A DNA stretch of 64,000 bases from Rhizobium sp. AQ_MP (GTDB taxonomy: Bacteria > Pseudomonadota > Alphaproteobacteria > Rhizobiales > Rhizobiaceae). The notes beneath the pieces are model-generated. The model was not told the DNA's origin and searched no databases. It was given only the letters and a program-made list of their open reading frames with translations. Below are positions 1 to 7,840 of this stretch, one piece after another. The number at the start of each line of letters is the position of its first letter. Positions within the stretch are counted from its first letter, which is position 1. The DNA lies in assembly GCF_014237835.1 (NCBI RefSeq), contig NZ_JACJVI010000002.1:186001-250000 (forward strand), written 5' to 3'. The position numbers and the translations under genes are program-made.

Positions 1-205
1 GATTGGGGAAGGCGAGCGTCCACTTGTCCGGATTGTCCTCTCGATTGCCGCTGATGCCGATGAAACCATCCTCGACAAAGTCATGGGCGACCATCGCCCA
101 GTCGGCGGCGAGGAAGGCATCGATGTCGCGGGGGACGAGCATCTCCCAGATGGCGTGGCGGGCTTCGTCCGTTGCCGGAAACGGATTCTGGAATGGGTCG
201 CGCAT
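1..205 (-). CDS. Hypothetical protein, C-terminus cut by window edge
   Basis: An open frame on the minus strand starts with ATG at 205 (MRDPFQNPFPATDEARHAIW) and runs off the left edge with no stop in 68 codons. Codon use is typical of the neighbours. The visible part is acidic and aromatic (WEMLVPRDIDAFLAADW, then FVEDGFIGISG), with no signal peptide or membrane segment. I do not recognise the family; the short alpha-helical start is compatible with a SnoaL/NTF2-like fold, but that is a guess. It is divergent from the RidA/RpiR cluster across a 112-base gap that contains an inverted repeat, so it may share that regulation. Confidence 0.6.
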   Translation of the reverse strand, partial: MRDPFQNPFPATDEARHAIWEMLVPRDIDAFLAADWAMVAHDFVEDGFIGISGNREDNPDKWTLAFPN

Positions 206-240
206 TTCTTCCCCGTTTTTAAATTCTTTTCATGAATGTC

Positions 241-260
241 GATTTTGTCTGGTCAAAATC
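241..260. promoter_or_regulatory. Inverted repeat in divergent promoter region, candidate RpiR operator
   Basis: GATTTTG and CAAAATC are perfect 7-base arms separated by TCTGGT, midway between the divergent starts at 205 and 318. Regulators of the RpiR family, one of which is encoded at 721, usually bind such AT-rich palindromes. The assignment to that regulator is inference. Confidence 0.45.
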
Positions 261-317
261 CGTTTTTTGTGGTCGCTTGTCAACGATCGAAGAAAATAAT
301 TTGCATGAGAGGTGTCC

Positions 318-704
318 ATGACGATCAAGCGTTACGGGGCCGAGAAGGCGGGTGCGGGTGGGCAGCGGCTGCCGTTTGCCCGGGCTGTCGAGGCCGATGG
401 CTGGCTCTATGTTTCCGGTCAGGTGGCCATGGAAGATGGCGAGATCATTCCGGGCGGCATTATCGAGCAGACCCACAAGACGATCGCCAATGTCATCGCC
501 ATTCTGGAAGAGGCGGGCTACGGGCTCGAGCATGTCGTGCGCTGCGGCGTGTGGCTCGATGATCCGCGTGATTTCTGGACCTTCAACAAGATCTACCAGC
601 AGTATTTCGGCGAGCACCCGCCAGCGCGCGCCTGCGTCCAGGCCTCGATGATGGTCGATTGCAAGGTCGAGATCGACTGCGTAGCCTTCAAGCCTTCGAA
701 ATAA
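318..704 (+). CDS. RidA/YjgF family deaminase-like protein
   Basis: A 128-residue protein of the Rid superfamily. Members hydrolyse reactive enamine/imine intermediates (RidA proper) or act on related substrates in catabolic operons. The C-terminal part has the arginine that binds the substrate carboxylate in active Rid proteins (PPARACVQ) and the later VEIDCVA segment with the conserved acidic residue, so it is probably catalytic. I chose ATG at 318 because GAGAGG lies about six bases upstream; GTG at 312 is an alternative two codons earlier. It is the first gene of a co-directional run with an RpiR regulator, a dehydrogenase, a hexosaminidase and a peptidase, which suggests it removes reactive imines made during amino-sugar or amino-acid breakdown. 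The exact substrate is unknown. Confidence 0.85.
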   Translation: MTIKRYGAEKAGAGGQRLPFARAVEADGWLYVSGQVAMEDGEIIPGGIIEQTHKTIANVIAILEEAGYGLEHVVRCGVWLDDPRDFWTFNKIYQQYFGEHPPARACVQASMMVDCKVEIDCVAFKPSK

Positions 705-720
705 GAGAGAGGGCAGGGCA

Positions 721-1587
721 TTGGATATCTTCGCGCGCATTCAGGAAGAGGCAGGGCAGTTTTCGGCCTCCGAGCAACGCATCGCGGATATCCTGCTCAA
801 TTCCTTCGACTTCGCGGTCAATGCCTCGATCATCGAGCTTGCCGAGAAGGCGGAGGTTTCGCCGCCGACAGTGACGCGCTTCTGCCGTCGTCTCGGATGC
901 AACAGCTTTGCCGACTTCAAGGTCAATCTCGCCCGCACGGCCTATGTCGGCGTCCGCTATCTCAATCCGGAGGCCCAGAGTACCGAGCCCGCCGACGTCG
1001 CGAGTGATGTGATCACCAAGGCTCAGAACGCCATGTTCATGGTGCATCGGGCACTCGATCCCGCGGTGCTGGACAAGGTTGCCGACCGGCTGGCGCGCGC
1101 CGAGATGGTCTATGCCTTCGGCTCCGGCGGCAATTCCTCGATGATTGCGGGCGAGATCCAGAACCGCCTCTTTCGTCTGGGCTCGCGGGTCACGGCCTCT
1201 GCCGACCACAACATGCAGCTGATGCTGACGGCCGCCGCACGCTCGAACGACGTTCTGATCGGTTCGTCGTTTTCGGGGCGCAATGCCGAGCTGGTCAAAT
1301 GCTTCAAGCTCGCCCGCGAGAACGGCATCACCACGATCGCGCTCACCCAGAGCCAGAGCCTCGTTGCCGAGGCGTCCGAACTCGTCATCGGCATCGATCT
1401 GCCGGAAGGCGAAAACATCTTCCGGCCGACCTCGACACGTTTTGCCTATCTCGCGGTCGTCGACGTGATCGCGAGCCTGGTTGCCTATCGCAATCGCAAG
1501 CAGTCGCAGGTGACGCTGCGCCACATCAAGCAACAGCTGGTCGAACACCGCGATGGCGGAGACGACCGGCAACTTCTCGGAGACTGA
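721..1587 (+). CDS. MurR/RpiR family transcriptional regulator
   Basis: A 288-residue regulator with an N-terminal HTH of the RpiR type (about residues 1-77, including ELAEKAEVSPPTVTRFCRRLG) and a C-terminal SIS domain (about 110-255, with YAFGSGGNSS and the SFSGRNAE segment) that normally binds a phosphosugar or phosphorylated amino sugar. The start is TTG at 721, after a GAGAGAGGGCAGG stretch. It sits 16 bases after the RidA gene and ahead of the SDR and GH20 genes. It probably controls this operon in response to an amino-sugar phosphate or related catabolite. The inverted repeat at 241-260 is a candidate site. Confidence 0.88.
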   Translation: MDIFARIQEEAGQFSASEQRIADILLNSFDFAVNASIIELAEKAEVSPPTVTRFCRRLGCNSFADFKVNLARTAYVGVRYLNPEAQSTEPADVASDVITKAQNAMFMVHRALDPAVLDKVADRLARAEMVYAFGSGGNSSMIAGEIQNRLFRLGSRVTASADHNMQLMLTAAARSNDVLIGSSFSGRNAELVKCFKLARENGITTIALTQSQSLVAEASELVIGIDLPEGENIFRPTSTRFAYLAVVDVIASLVAYRNRKQSQVTLRHIKQQLVEHRDGGDDRQLLGD

Positions 1588-1619
1588 TACCATGCCCGCA
1601 TCCTTGTCGGAGATCCGCC

Positions 1620-2396
1620 GTGACGCATAAGGTTGCCGTCGTGACCGGTGCTGCCGGCGATATCGGGCGGGCGATCGCCAGGCGTCTTGCCGACAGCCAT
1701 GACCTCGTCGTCCTGCTCGATATGGATTGCCAGGCGCTGGGCAAGGCGATGGTCGAGCTCGATGACGATGTGCGCTTCGCCTCGCTGGTCTGTGACGTGA
1801 CGGATGAGAAGGATCTCGCCGAAACTGCTGCACGCGTTTCCACGCTCGGCCTCGTCCATACGCTCGTCAACAATGCCGGTGCCGCGCGGGCCGTCAGCCT
1901 CGGGGATACCGATGGCGAGATCTGGCGCAAGGACAATGCGCTCAATCTCGAAGCGCCCTTCCTATGCTTCCGCGCGTTCGAAGAGGCACTGAAAGAAGCC
2001 AAGGGCGCGCTCGTCAACATTTCCTCGGTCAACGGCATGGCCGTCTTCGGTCATCCAGCCTACAGCGCTGCGAAGGCCGGCCTTATTCACCTCACCAAGC
2101 TGATTGCCGTCGAATACGGGAAATACGGCATCCGCTCCAATGCGGTTGCGCCCGGCACCGTGCGGACCCAGGCCTGGGAAGCGCGCGCTGCTGCCAATCC
2201 TGCTGTCTTCGAAGAGGCCAAGCGCTGGTATGCTCTGCGCCGGATCGCGACGGCTGAGGACATCGCCAATGCCGTGTTTTTCCTGTCCAGCGATCAGGCG
2301 GCGGCCATTACAGGCGTTTGCCTGCCCGTCGATTGCGGGCTGACGGCCGGTCAGGCCGAGCTCGCCCGAACCTTCTCGCAATCCGACAATTATTGA
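1620..2396 (+). CDS. SDR family NAD(P)-dependent oxidoreductase
   Basis: A classical short-chain dehydrogenase of 258 residues. It shows the N-terminal cofactor motif TGAAGDIG, the NNAG motif, an active-site serine in NISSVNG and the YSAAK catalytic Tyr-Lys pair, followed by the PG motif in NAVAPGTVRT. The start is GTG at 1620; the ATG at 1591 is in another frame. It lies 32 bases after the RpiR gene and 25 bases before the hexosaminidase. Family members oxidise sugars, sugar alcohols or hydroxy acids; the context suggests a sugar or amino-sugar derivative, but the substrate cannot be read from sequence. Confidence 0.88.
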   Translation: MTHKVAVVTGAAGDIGRAIARRLADSHDLVVLLDMDCQALGKAMVELDDDVRFASLVCDVTDEKDLAETAARVSTLGLVHTLVNNAGAARAVSLGDTDGEIWRKDNALNLEAPFLCFRAFEEALKEAKGALVNISSVNGMAVFGHPAYSAAKAGLIHLTKLIAVEYGKYGIRSNAVAPGTVRTQAWEARAAANPAVFEEAKRWYALRRIATAEDIANAVFFLSSDQAAAITGVCLPVDCGLTAGQAELARTFSQSDNY

Positions 2397-2421
2397 TACC
2401 AAAAAGCCAGGAGCATTCCGC

Positions 2422-4353
2422 ATGGCAACAGCCGTTCAGTTCCGTCTCGAAAACGCGTGGCATCCGGTGGAGGGCGACGGCTGCGGCGCCTTCGTCTTCA
2501 CGCTGGTCAATCTCTCCGATGTGGCGCTTGCCGATTTCAAGCTTGCCTACACGTCGCTCACCCGCGTCAAGGATACGCAGGAGCCGATCCTTGAGAATGC
2601 CGTCTTCCTGAAGCGCAATGCCAATTTCCACCAGTTCGCGCCACCGGCGGGCTTTGTCCTCGAACCCGGCGCCTCCTGGACCTTCCGCGTCGGTGGTCTC
2701 TGGCGCGCGGCCAAGCACCGGACGGATGGGGCGAAGTCCGCCTATATCACGCTCTCGACCGGTCAACATGCGGCCGTTGCGGTGGCCGACCTGATGCTCG
2801 GGGGTGGTGACAGCGCGCCGCCGCCGCCGCTTCTGCCGGAGGGGCAGGTCACGCAGCCTTTCGCGATGCTGCCCTGGCCGGTCTCCGCCGAGCTTGTGGC
2901 GGGCGACGGCTTCCCGGTCGCGCTCTATCCGGCCAGCGGTTCTTCTCTCGTCGAGCTGCGGGAAGTCGAAAACGTGTTGCGGCTCTTCTGCCGCCTGTTT
3001 TCCGCTGGTCATGCGCCTCTGTCGCTTGCGCCTGTGCATCAGGGACGTTCGATCACCTTTCGTCATGACGAGACGCTGGGCGCTTCCGCTTACACGCTCA
3101 CCTTTGCCGCTGACGGCATCACGCTGACCTATGGCGATGTCGCCGGGCTGCAATATGCGCTCACCCTGCTTGCCCAGATGCTGCATGGCGCCCGCACGCA
3201 GCCGGGTACCTTCCGCTTTCCGGTGTCGGGCATGATCACCGACAAGCCGCGTTACGGCTGGCGCGGTTGCCATCTCGATGTCTCCCGCCAGTTCTACCCG
3301 GTCGCTGACGTCAAACGGCTGATCGACATCATGGCCTGGTTCCGGATGAACACCTTCCACTGGCATTTGTCCGACGACGAAGCCTGGCGGTTGGAAATCA
3401 AGGCCTTCCCGCAGCTCACCACGATTGGGGTGTTGCGTGGACCGGACGAACCGCTCCTGCCGCAGCTCGGCAATGGCGCCGAGCCGGTCGGTGGTTTCTA
3501 TGCCCAGGACGAGGTGCGCGACATCGTTGCCCATGCCGCCGCCCTTCAAGTCGAGGTGGTGCCGGAGATCGACATCCCCGGCCATAGCACGGCGATGCTG
3601 GTGGCGCTGCCGGAGCTGGTCGATGGGCAGGAAGCACCGGATAGCTATCGCTCGGTGCAGGGCTATCCGAACAATGCGCTGAACCCGGCGATCGAATACA
3701 CCTATGAAGTGCTGGGCAAGGTCTTCGACGAGATGGTTGCGCTTTTCCCGTCCAGGCTCATCCATATCGGCGGCGACGAAGTGGCGGCCAATACCTGGAT
3801 GGCTTCGCCGCTTGCGCGCAAGCTGATGGAGCAGGAGGGGATCGACGGTACCTTCGGGCTGCAGAGCTATTTCATGAAGCGAATCCAGAAGATGCTCGCC
3901 GAGCGCGGCCGCAAGCTGGCCGGCTGGGATGAAGTCAGCCATGGGGGCGGCGTTGATCCTGACGGCACGCTGCTGATGGCCTGGCAGAAGCCGGAGGTCG
4001 GGCTGGAACTGGCGCGGCAGGGCTATGACGTCGTGATGACCCCGGGACAGGCCTATTACCTCGACATGGTGCAGGACGAGTCCTTCCAGGAGCCGGGTGG
4101 CAGCTGGGCCGGGACCGTGCCGCCGAAGCACACCTATACCTATGAGGCAGTCGCCGAGTTTCCGGCAGAGCTTGCGCCGCGCATGCGGGGTGTCCAGGCC
4201 TGCATCTGGTCGGAGCATTTCCTCACCCGCGACTACTTCAACCACCTCGTCTTCCCGCGGCTTCCGGCCATTGCCGAGGCCGCCTGGACGCCGAAGGAGA
4301 ACAAGGACTGGCTGCGCTTTGCCGCCATCGTCCGCCTGAGCCCCCGTTACTGA
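2422..4353 (+). CDS. Beta-N-acetylhexosaminidase, GH20
   Basis: A 643-residue glycoside hydrolase of family 20, which removes terminal N-acetyl-hexosamine residues by substrate-assisted catalysis. An N-terminal non-catalytic region (about 1-150, ending in a proline-rich linker) and a GH20b-like alpha/beta domain precede the TIM barrel that starts near KPRYGWRGCHLDVSR. The barrel contains the FHWHLSDDEAWR segment, HIGGDEV with the catalytic Asp452-Glu453 pair, and a C-terminal WTPKENKDW end. There is no signal peptide, so it probably acts in the cytoplasm on imported chito-oligosaccharides, glycan or peptidoglycan fragments. Its place with a RpiR regulator, an M81 peptidase and a transporter supports a dedicated amino-glycan pathway, which is inference. 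Confidence 0.92.
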   Translation: MATAVQFRLENAWHPVEGDGCGAFVFTLVNLSDVALADFKLAYTSLTRVKDTQEPILENAVFLKRNANFHQFAPPAGFVLEPGASWTFRVGGLWRAAKHRTDGAKSAYITLSTGQHAAVAVADLMLGGGDSAPPPPLLPEGQVTQPFAMLPWPVSAELVAGDGFPVALYPASGSSLVELREVENVLRLFCRLFSAGHAPLSLAPVHQGRSITFRHDETLGASAYTLTFAADGITLTYGDVAGLQYALTLLAQMLHGARTQPGTFRFPVSGMITDKPRYGWRGCHLDVSRQFYPVADVKRLIDIMAWFRMNTFHWHLSDDEAWRLEIKAFPQLTTIGVLRGPDEPLLPQLGNGAEPVGGFYAQDEVRDIVAHAAALQVEVVPEIDIPGHSTAMLVALPELVDGQEAPDSYRSVQGYPNNALNPAIEYTYEVLGKVFDEMVALFPSRLIHIGGDEVAANTWMASPLARKLMEQEGIDGTFGLQSYFMKRIQKMLAERGRKLAGWDEVSHGGGVDPDGTLLMAWQKPEVGLELARQGYDVVMTPGQAYYLDMVQDESFQEPGGSWAGTVPPKHTYTYEAVAEFPAELAPRMRGVQACIWSEHFLTRDYFNHLVFPRLPAIAEAAWTPKENKDWLRFAAIVRLSPRY

Positions 4354-4366
4354 GGATCTGAGCACC

Positions 4367-5806
4367 ATGAGTTCCCGCATCGCCGTCGGCGGTATCCATA
4401 CCGAATGCTCGACCTCGTCTCCCGTCCTGATGCAGCCGGAGGATTTTCGTGTGCTGCGCGGGCCGGATTTGCTGGCACATGAGTATTTCGACTTTCTCGA
4501 CGCCGAGGGCGTCGAGCATTTGCCGCTGCTGCATGCGCGTGCCGTTCCCGGTGGTCCGCTGGCACGCGCCACCTATGAAGGGTTCAAGGCAGAGTTTCTA
4601 GACCGGCTGAAGGCCACATTGCCGATCGACGGGCTTTATCTCGCCATGCATGGCGCGATGAATGTCGAGGGCATGGACGATGCCGAGGGCGACTGGATTT
4701 CGGCGGCGCGCGCAGTCGTCGGGCCCGATGTCCCGGTTGCGGCAAGCTACGATCTGCATGGCAATGTCACCCAGAAGATTATCGATCAGCTGGATATCTT
4801 CGCCGGGTATCGCACCGCACCGCATATCGATGTGCGTGAAACGATGGTTCGGGCCTGGTCGATGCTGGTGCGGGCGCTGAAGACCGGCGAGAAGCCGGGC
4901 GTTGCCTGGGCGCCGGTGCCTGTTCTCCTGCCCGGTGAACGGACCTCGACCGAGGACGAGCCGGCAAAGAGCCTTTATCTGAAGCTGCCGGAGCATGATG
5001 CCGTGCCCGGTATCTGGGATGCCAACCTGATGGTCGGTTATGTCTGGGCGGATGAGCCTCGGGGCACGGCCTGCGCCGTCGTTACGGCCGTCGACAAGGC
5101 GGCGGCGGAACAGGTCGCGGCTGCCATCGCGCAATCCTATTGGGACGCGCGCGAGGATTTCCGTTTCGGCCCTGTTACGGGACCGCTTGCGGACATGCTC
5201 GACATTGCCGAGCGTACCGAGACACGGCCGATCATCCTGGCAGACTCTGGCGACAACCCGACCGGTGGTGGGGTTGGCGATCGGGCGGATGTGCTGAAGG
5301 CGCTTCTGGCGCGGTCGATCGATAATGTCCTGATTGCCGGCATTACCGACCGACCCGCCGTCGAACGGTGTTTCTCAGCGGGTGCCGGCGCGCGGGTTTC
5401 GCTGACAGTCGGCGGTTCGCTCGATCCGGCAAGCCCTTCGGTCGAGGTGGAGGCGGATGTCGTCTTCCTCGATGATCCGGGCTCGGCTGCCGAACAGCAG
5501 GCGGTCGTGAGGATCGGTGGCATCACGCTGGTGCTCGCTGCGCGGCGCCGGCCCTATCACAACATCGCGGATTTCACCCGGCTTGGCCTCGATCCGACCA
5601 CGGTGCGGCTGCTCGTCGTCAAGTCTGGCTATCTCTCGCCCGAGCTTGCGCCGATCGCCAATCCCAACCTGATGGCGCTGACGGATGGCGTGATCAACCA
5701 GGACATCGAGAACCTGCCGAGCCATCGCCGCCACCAGCCCAGCTATCCCTTCGTCAAGGATTTCAGCTATACGGCAAAGGTCTTCTTCTCGACGCGATTC
5801 CTTTGA
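4367..5806 (+). CDS. M81 family metallopeptidase (MlrC-like)
   Basis: A 479-residue protein with the MlrC architecture: an N-terminal domain starting RIAVGGIHTECST, with the metal-site segments MHGAMNVEG, DLHGNV and GYRTAPHID, followed by a C-terminal domain with DSGDNPTGGGVGD. MlrC cleaves linear microcystin degradation products, but most family members in rhizobia are of unknown substrate and are linked to amino-acid or peptide catabolism. The start ATG at 4367 is 13 bases after the GH20 stop, so they are co-transcribed. A peptidase beside a hexosaminidase would fit breakdown of a glycopeptide such as muropeptide, as an inference. Confidence 0.88.
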   Translation: MSSRIAVGGIHTECSTSSPVLMQPEDFRVLRGPDLLAHEYFDFLDAEGVEHLPLLHARAVPGGPLARATYEGFKAEFLDRLKATLPIDGLYLAMHGAMNVEGMDDAEGDWISAARAVVGPDVPVAASYDLHGNVTQKIIDQLDIFAGYRTAPHIDVRETMVRAWSMLVRALKTGEKPGVAWAPVPVLLPGERTSTEDEPAKSLYLKLPEHDAVPGIWDANLMVGYVWADEPRGTACAVVTAVDKAAAEQVAAAIAQSYWDAREDFRFGPVTGPLADMLDIAERTETRPIILADSGDNPTGGGVGDRADVLKALLARSIDNVLIAGITDRPAVERCFSAGAGARVSLTVGGSLDPASPSVEVEADVVFLDDPGSAAEQQAVVRIGGITLVLAARRRPYHNIADFTRLGLDPTTVRLLVVKSGYLSPELAPIANPNLMALTDGVINQDIENLPSHRRHQPSYPFVKDFSYTAKVFFSTRFL

Positions 5807-5819
5807 GACATTGATGTCG

Positions 5820-5840
5820 GTGCCGCCCCTTCGGCGGCAC
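5820..5840 (+). terminator. GC-rich hairpin without U-tract between M81 and MFS genes
   Basis: GTGCCGCC and GGCGGCAC form a perfect 8-base stem with loop CCTTC, 13 bases after the peptidase stop. No run of T follows, so it is a weak terminator candidate or an mRNA processing or stability hairpin inside the operon. Confidence 0.35.
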
Positions 5841-5865
5841 GATCCCCAACCCGATTGTACCCTTG

Positions 5866-7077
5866 ATGTTGTCCTCCTTTTCGGTGGTCTATCGCCACAA
5901 GCCGATCCGGGTCAGTGCGGCCGCGATCTTCTTCTTCGGCTTCTCCGGCGCTGCGACCTCGCCCTATATGTCGCTGATCGGCATCCGTGAGCTCGGACTG
6001 TCGGACGCCGTCTATTCGGTGCTGATCTTCCTGGCGGCGGTGGTGAATGTCAGCGCCAGCGTCACCGCTGGCATCATTGCGGATAGGCTCGGACATTTCC
6101 GCTCGCCGATGATCCTGGCGGCGATCTTCGGCATCGTCGGCTTCGGGCTCGTCTATGTGGTGCCGACACCTATCATGTTTGCGATCGCGACGCTGGTGTT
6201 GATCCCGGTTTTCGGAACGATCAATTCGCTGATCTTCGCCAATATCCGTGCGGTTTCCTCGGGCATGGCCGTGCGCGAACTGATGGCGGTGAATTCCGCC
6301 GTCCGTGCCATTCTCTCCGCCTCCTGGGTCCTGGTGCCCGGCATTGTCGGGGCACTGCTCGTCGGCCAGCCGAGCATGCTGCCGGCCTTCCTGCTGGCGA
6401 GCCTTGCCTGCCTCGTCTGTCTTCTGCTGTTCGTCTTCGGGCTCGATCGTCTGCCGCCGGTGCAGGACGGGGAACGGCAGCACTATTCCTTCTTCCGCTC
6501 CATCCGCCAGATCGGCTCGGCAAGCGTCCTGCCAAGACTTCTGGCGATTTCGCTGATCTCGGCCATGCTTCATGCCAATGGCACCGTCCTTCCGCTGATC
6601 GTGACCGGCAAGGCCGGCGGAACACCGGCCGATGTCGGCGTGATCGTGGGGATCGTGGCCTTTCTCGAGATCATCTTCATCCTCTTCTGGGGATGGGTCG
6701 AAGCCAGAACCTCCATCCTCTTCGCTATGGTCACGGCCGCGCTGATCTATTGCAGCTATCTCGTCTTCCTCGGCCTCGCCGACCGACCCATGGATGTCTA
6801 TCTCTTGACATTGGTCGCGGGTCTCGGAGCGGCCGGCATCATCGCGATCCCGATCACCTATCTGCAGAACCTGATCGCCGACCGCGCCGGTCTCGGCAGT
6901 TCGCTGATTGCGGTCAACATTTTCTTAAGCGGTGGAATGGCCTCGCTGATGTTTGCGCTCGGCACCAGCATCAGCGACTATGCGGGTACGGCGATCATTG
7001 CCTCGATCGCCGGCTGTTCGGGCGTGTGCCTGCTGTGGCTTTTGGATCGAAAGCCGAAGTCGAATGCAAAAGGGTGA
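5866..7077 (+). CDS. MFS transporter
   Basis: A 403-residue major facilitator protein with about twelve hydrophobic segments in two halves split by a polar loop (DRLPPVQDGERQHYSFFRSIRQ). The first cytoplasmic loop has the family A-motif remnant GIIADRLGHFRSP. It resembles sugar or drug efflux and uptake MFS members such as the SetA group, but the substrate cannot be assigned. I placed the start at ATG 5866 rather than the preceding TTG at 5863. It follows the M81 gene by 60 bases and its end abuts cutC, so it probably moves a substrate or product of this cluster across the inner membrane. Confidence 0.82.
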   Translation: MLSSFSVVYRHKPIRVSAAAIFFFGFSGAATSPYMSLIGIRELGLSDAVYSVLIFLAAVVNVSASVTAGIIADRLGHFRSPMILAAIFGIVGFGLVYVVPTPIMFAIATLVLIPVFGTINSLIFANIRAVSSGMAVRELMAVNSAVRAILSASWVLVPGIVGALLVGQPSMLPAFLLASLACLVCLLLFVFGLDRLPPVQDGERQHYSFFRSIRQIGSASVLPRLLAISLISAMLHANGTVLPLIVTGKAGGTPADVGVIVGIVAFLEIIFILFWGWVEARTSILFAMVTAALIYCSYLVFLGLADRPMDVYLLTLVAGLGAAGIIAIPITYLQNLIADRAGLGSSLIAVNIFLSGGMASLMFALGTSISDYAGTAIIASIAGCSGVCLLWLLDRKPKSNAKG

Positions 7078-7084
7078 GGATCAG

Positions 7085-7837
7085 GTGGTCGCAAAGTCTG
7101 CCAGCAAAGCTAGCGAGCCACTGCTCGAAATCTGCGTTGACGACGTCGCCGGCCTCGATGCCGCGATTGCGGGCGGTGCCGATCGCATCGAACTTTGCTC
7201 CGCTCTCGGCGCCGGTGGCTTGACGCCCTCGCGCGGCTTCATGGCTGTCGCGGCCAAGGCATCCATTCCTGTCCATGCGCTGATCCGCCCGCGCGCCGGA
7301 GACTTCGTCTATTCCGAAGCCGAAATCGCGGCAATGGAGACCGATATCGCCGCTGCCCGGGAAGCGGGGCTTGCGGGAGTGGTGATTGGAGCAACGACCA
7401 CGCAATCGACGCTTGATGCCGATATCATCCGTCGGCTTGTCGGAGCGGCTGCGGGGCTGGACCTCACCTTGCACCGTGCAATCGATGTCGTCGGGGATAT
7501 GGACGCGGCACTCGATCTTGCCATCGCGCTCGGCTTTTCCCGCATTCTGACATCGGGTGGTGCCCGCCATGCGGAAGAGGGGCTCGAAACGCTGGCGCGG
7601 CTTGCACGCCGCAGCGCTGGGCGCATCACCATCATGCCCGGTGGTGGCGTGCGGCCGGAGAATGTCGCGCGCCTGCTGGCGATCCCCGGAATTCGTGAAG
7701 TTCATGCTTCCTGCAGTCAGGTGGCCCGGAGCGAGAGCAGGCTTGCCGAACTCGGTTTTTCCCCCGAGACGACGCGGCGCACGGATGCTGAAACCGTGCG
7801 CGCGCTGAAGGTACGGATGCTTGCAATGAAAGGCTGA
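7085..7837 (+). CDS. cutC: CutC family protein
   Basis: A 250-residue TIM-barrel protein of the CutC family (LLEICVDDVAGLDAAIAGGADRIELC at the start, then HALIRPRAGDFVYSE and TSGGARHAEEG). The family was named for copper homeostasis, but that role is disputed and many members sit in carbohydrate operons. GTG at 7085 is preferred because GTGAGGA lies just upstream; ATG at 7064 would overlap the MFS gene by 14 bases and lacks a good ribosome site. It is the last gene of the cluster and abuts the convergent GGDEF-EAL gene. The context supports an enzymatic role in the sugar pathway more than copper handling. Confidence 0.85.
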   Translation: MVAKSASKASEPLLEICVDDVAGLDAAIAGGADRIELCSALGAGGLTPSRGFMAVAAKASIPVHALIRPRAGDFVYSEAEIAAMETDIAAAREAGLAGVVIGATTTQSTLDADIIRRLVGAAAGLDLTLHRAIDVVGDMDAALDLAIALGFSRILTSGGARHAEEGLETLARLARRSAGRITIMPGGGVRPENVARLLAIPGIREVHASCSQVARSESRLAELGFSPETTRRTDAETVRALKVRMLAMKG

Positions 7838-7840
7838 TCC

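Noticed and set aside
2308..4572. 754-codon minus-strand open frame opposite GH20
   Set aside because: It is antisense to a clear GH20 gene, has Arg/His-rich low-complexity composition and no family motifs. High GC content makes such frames common.
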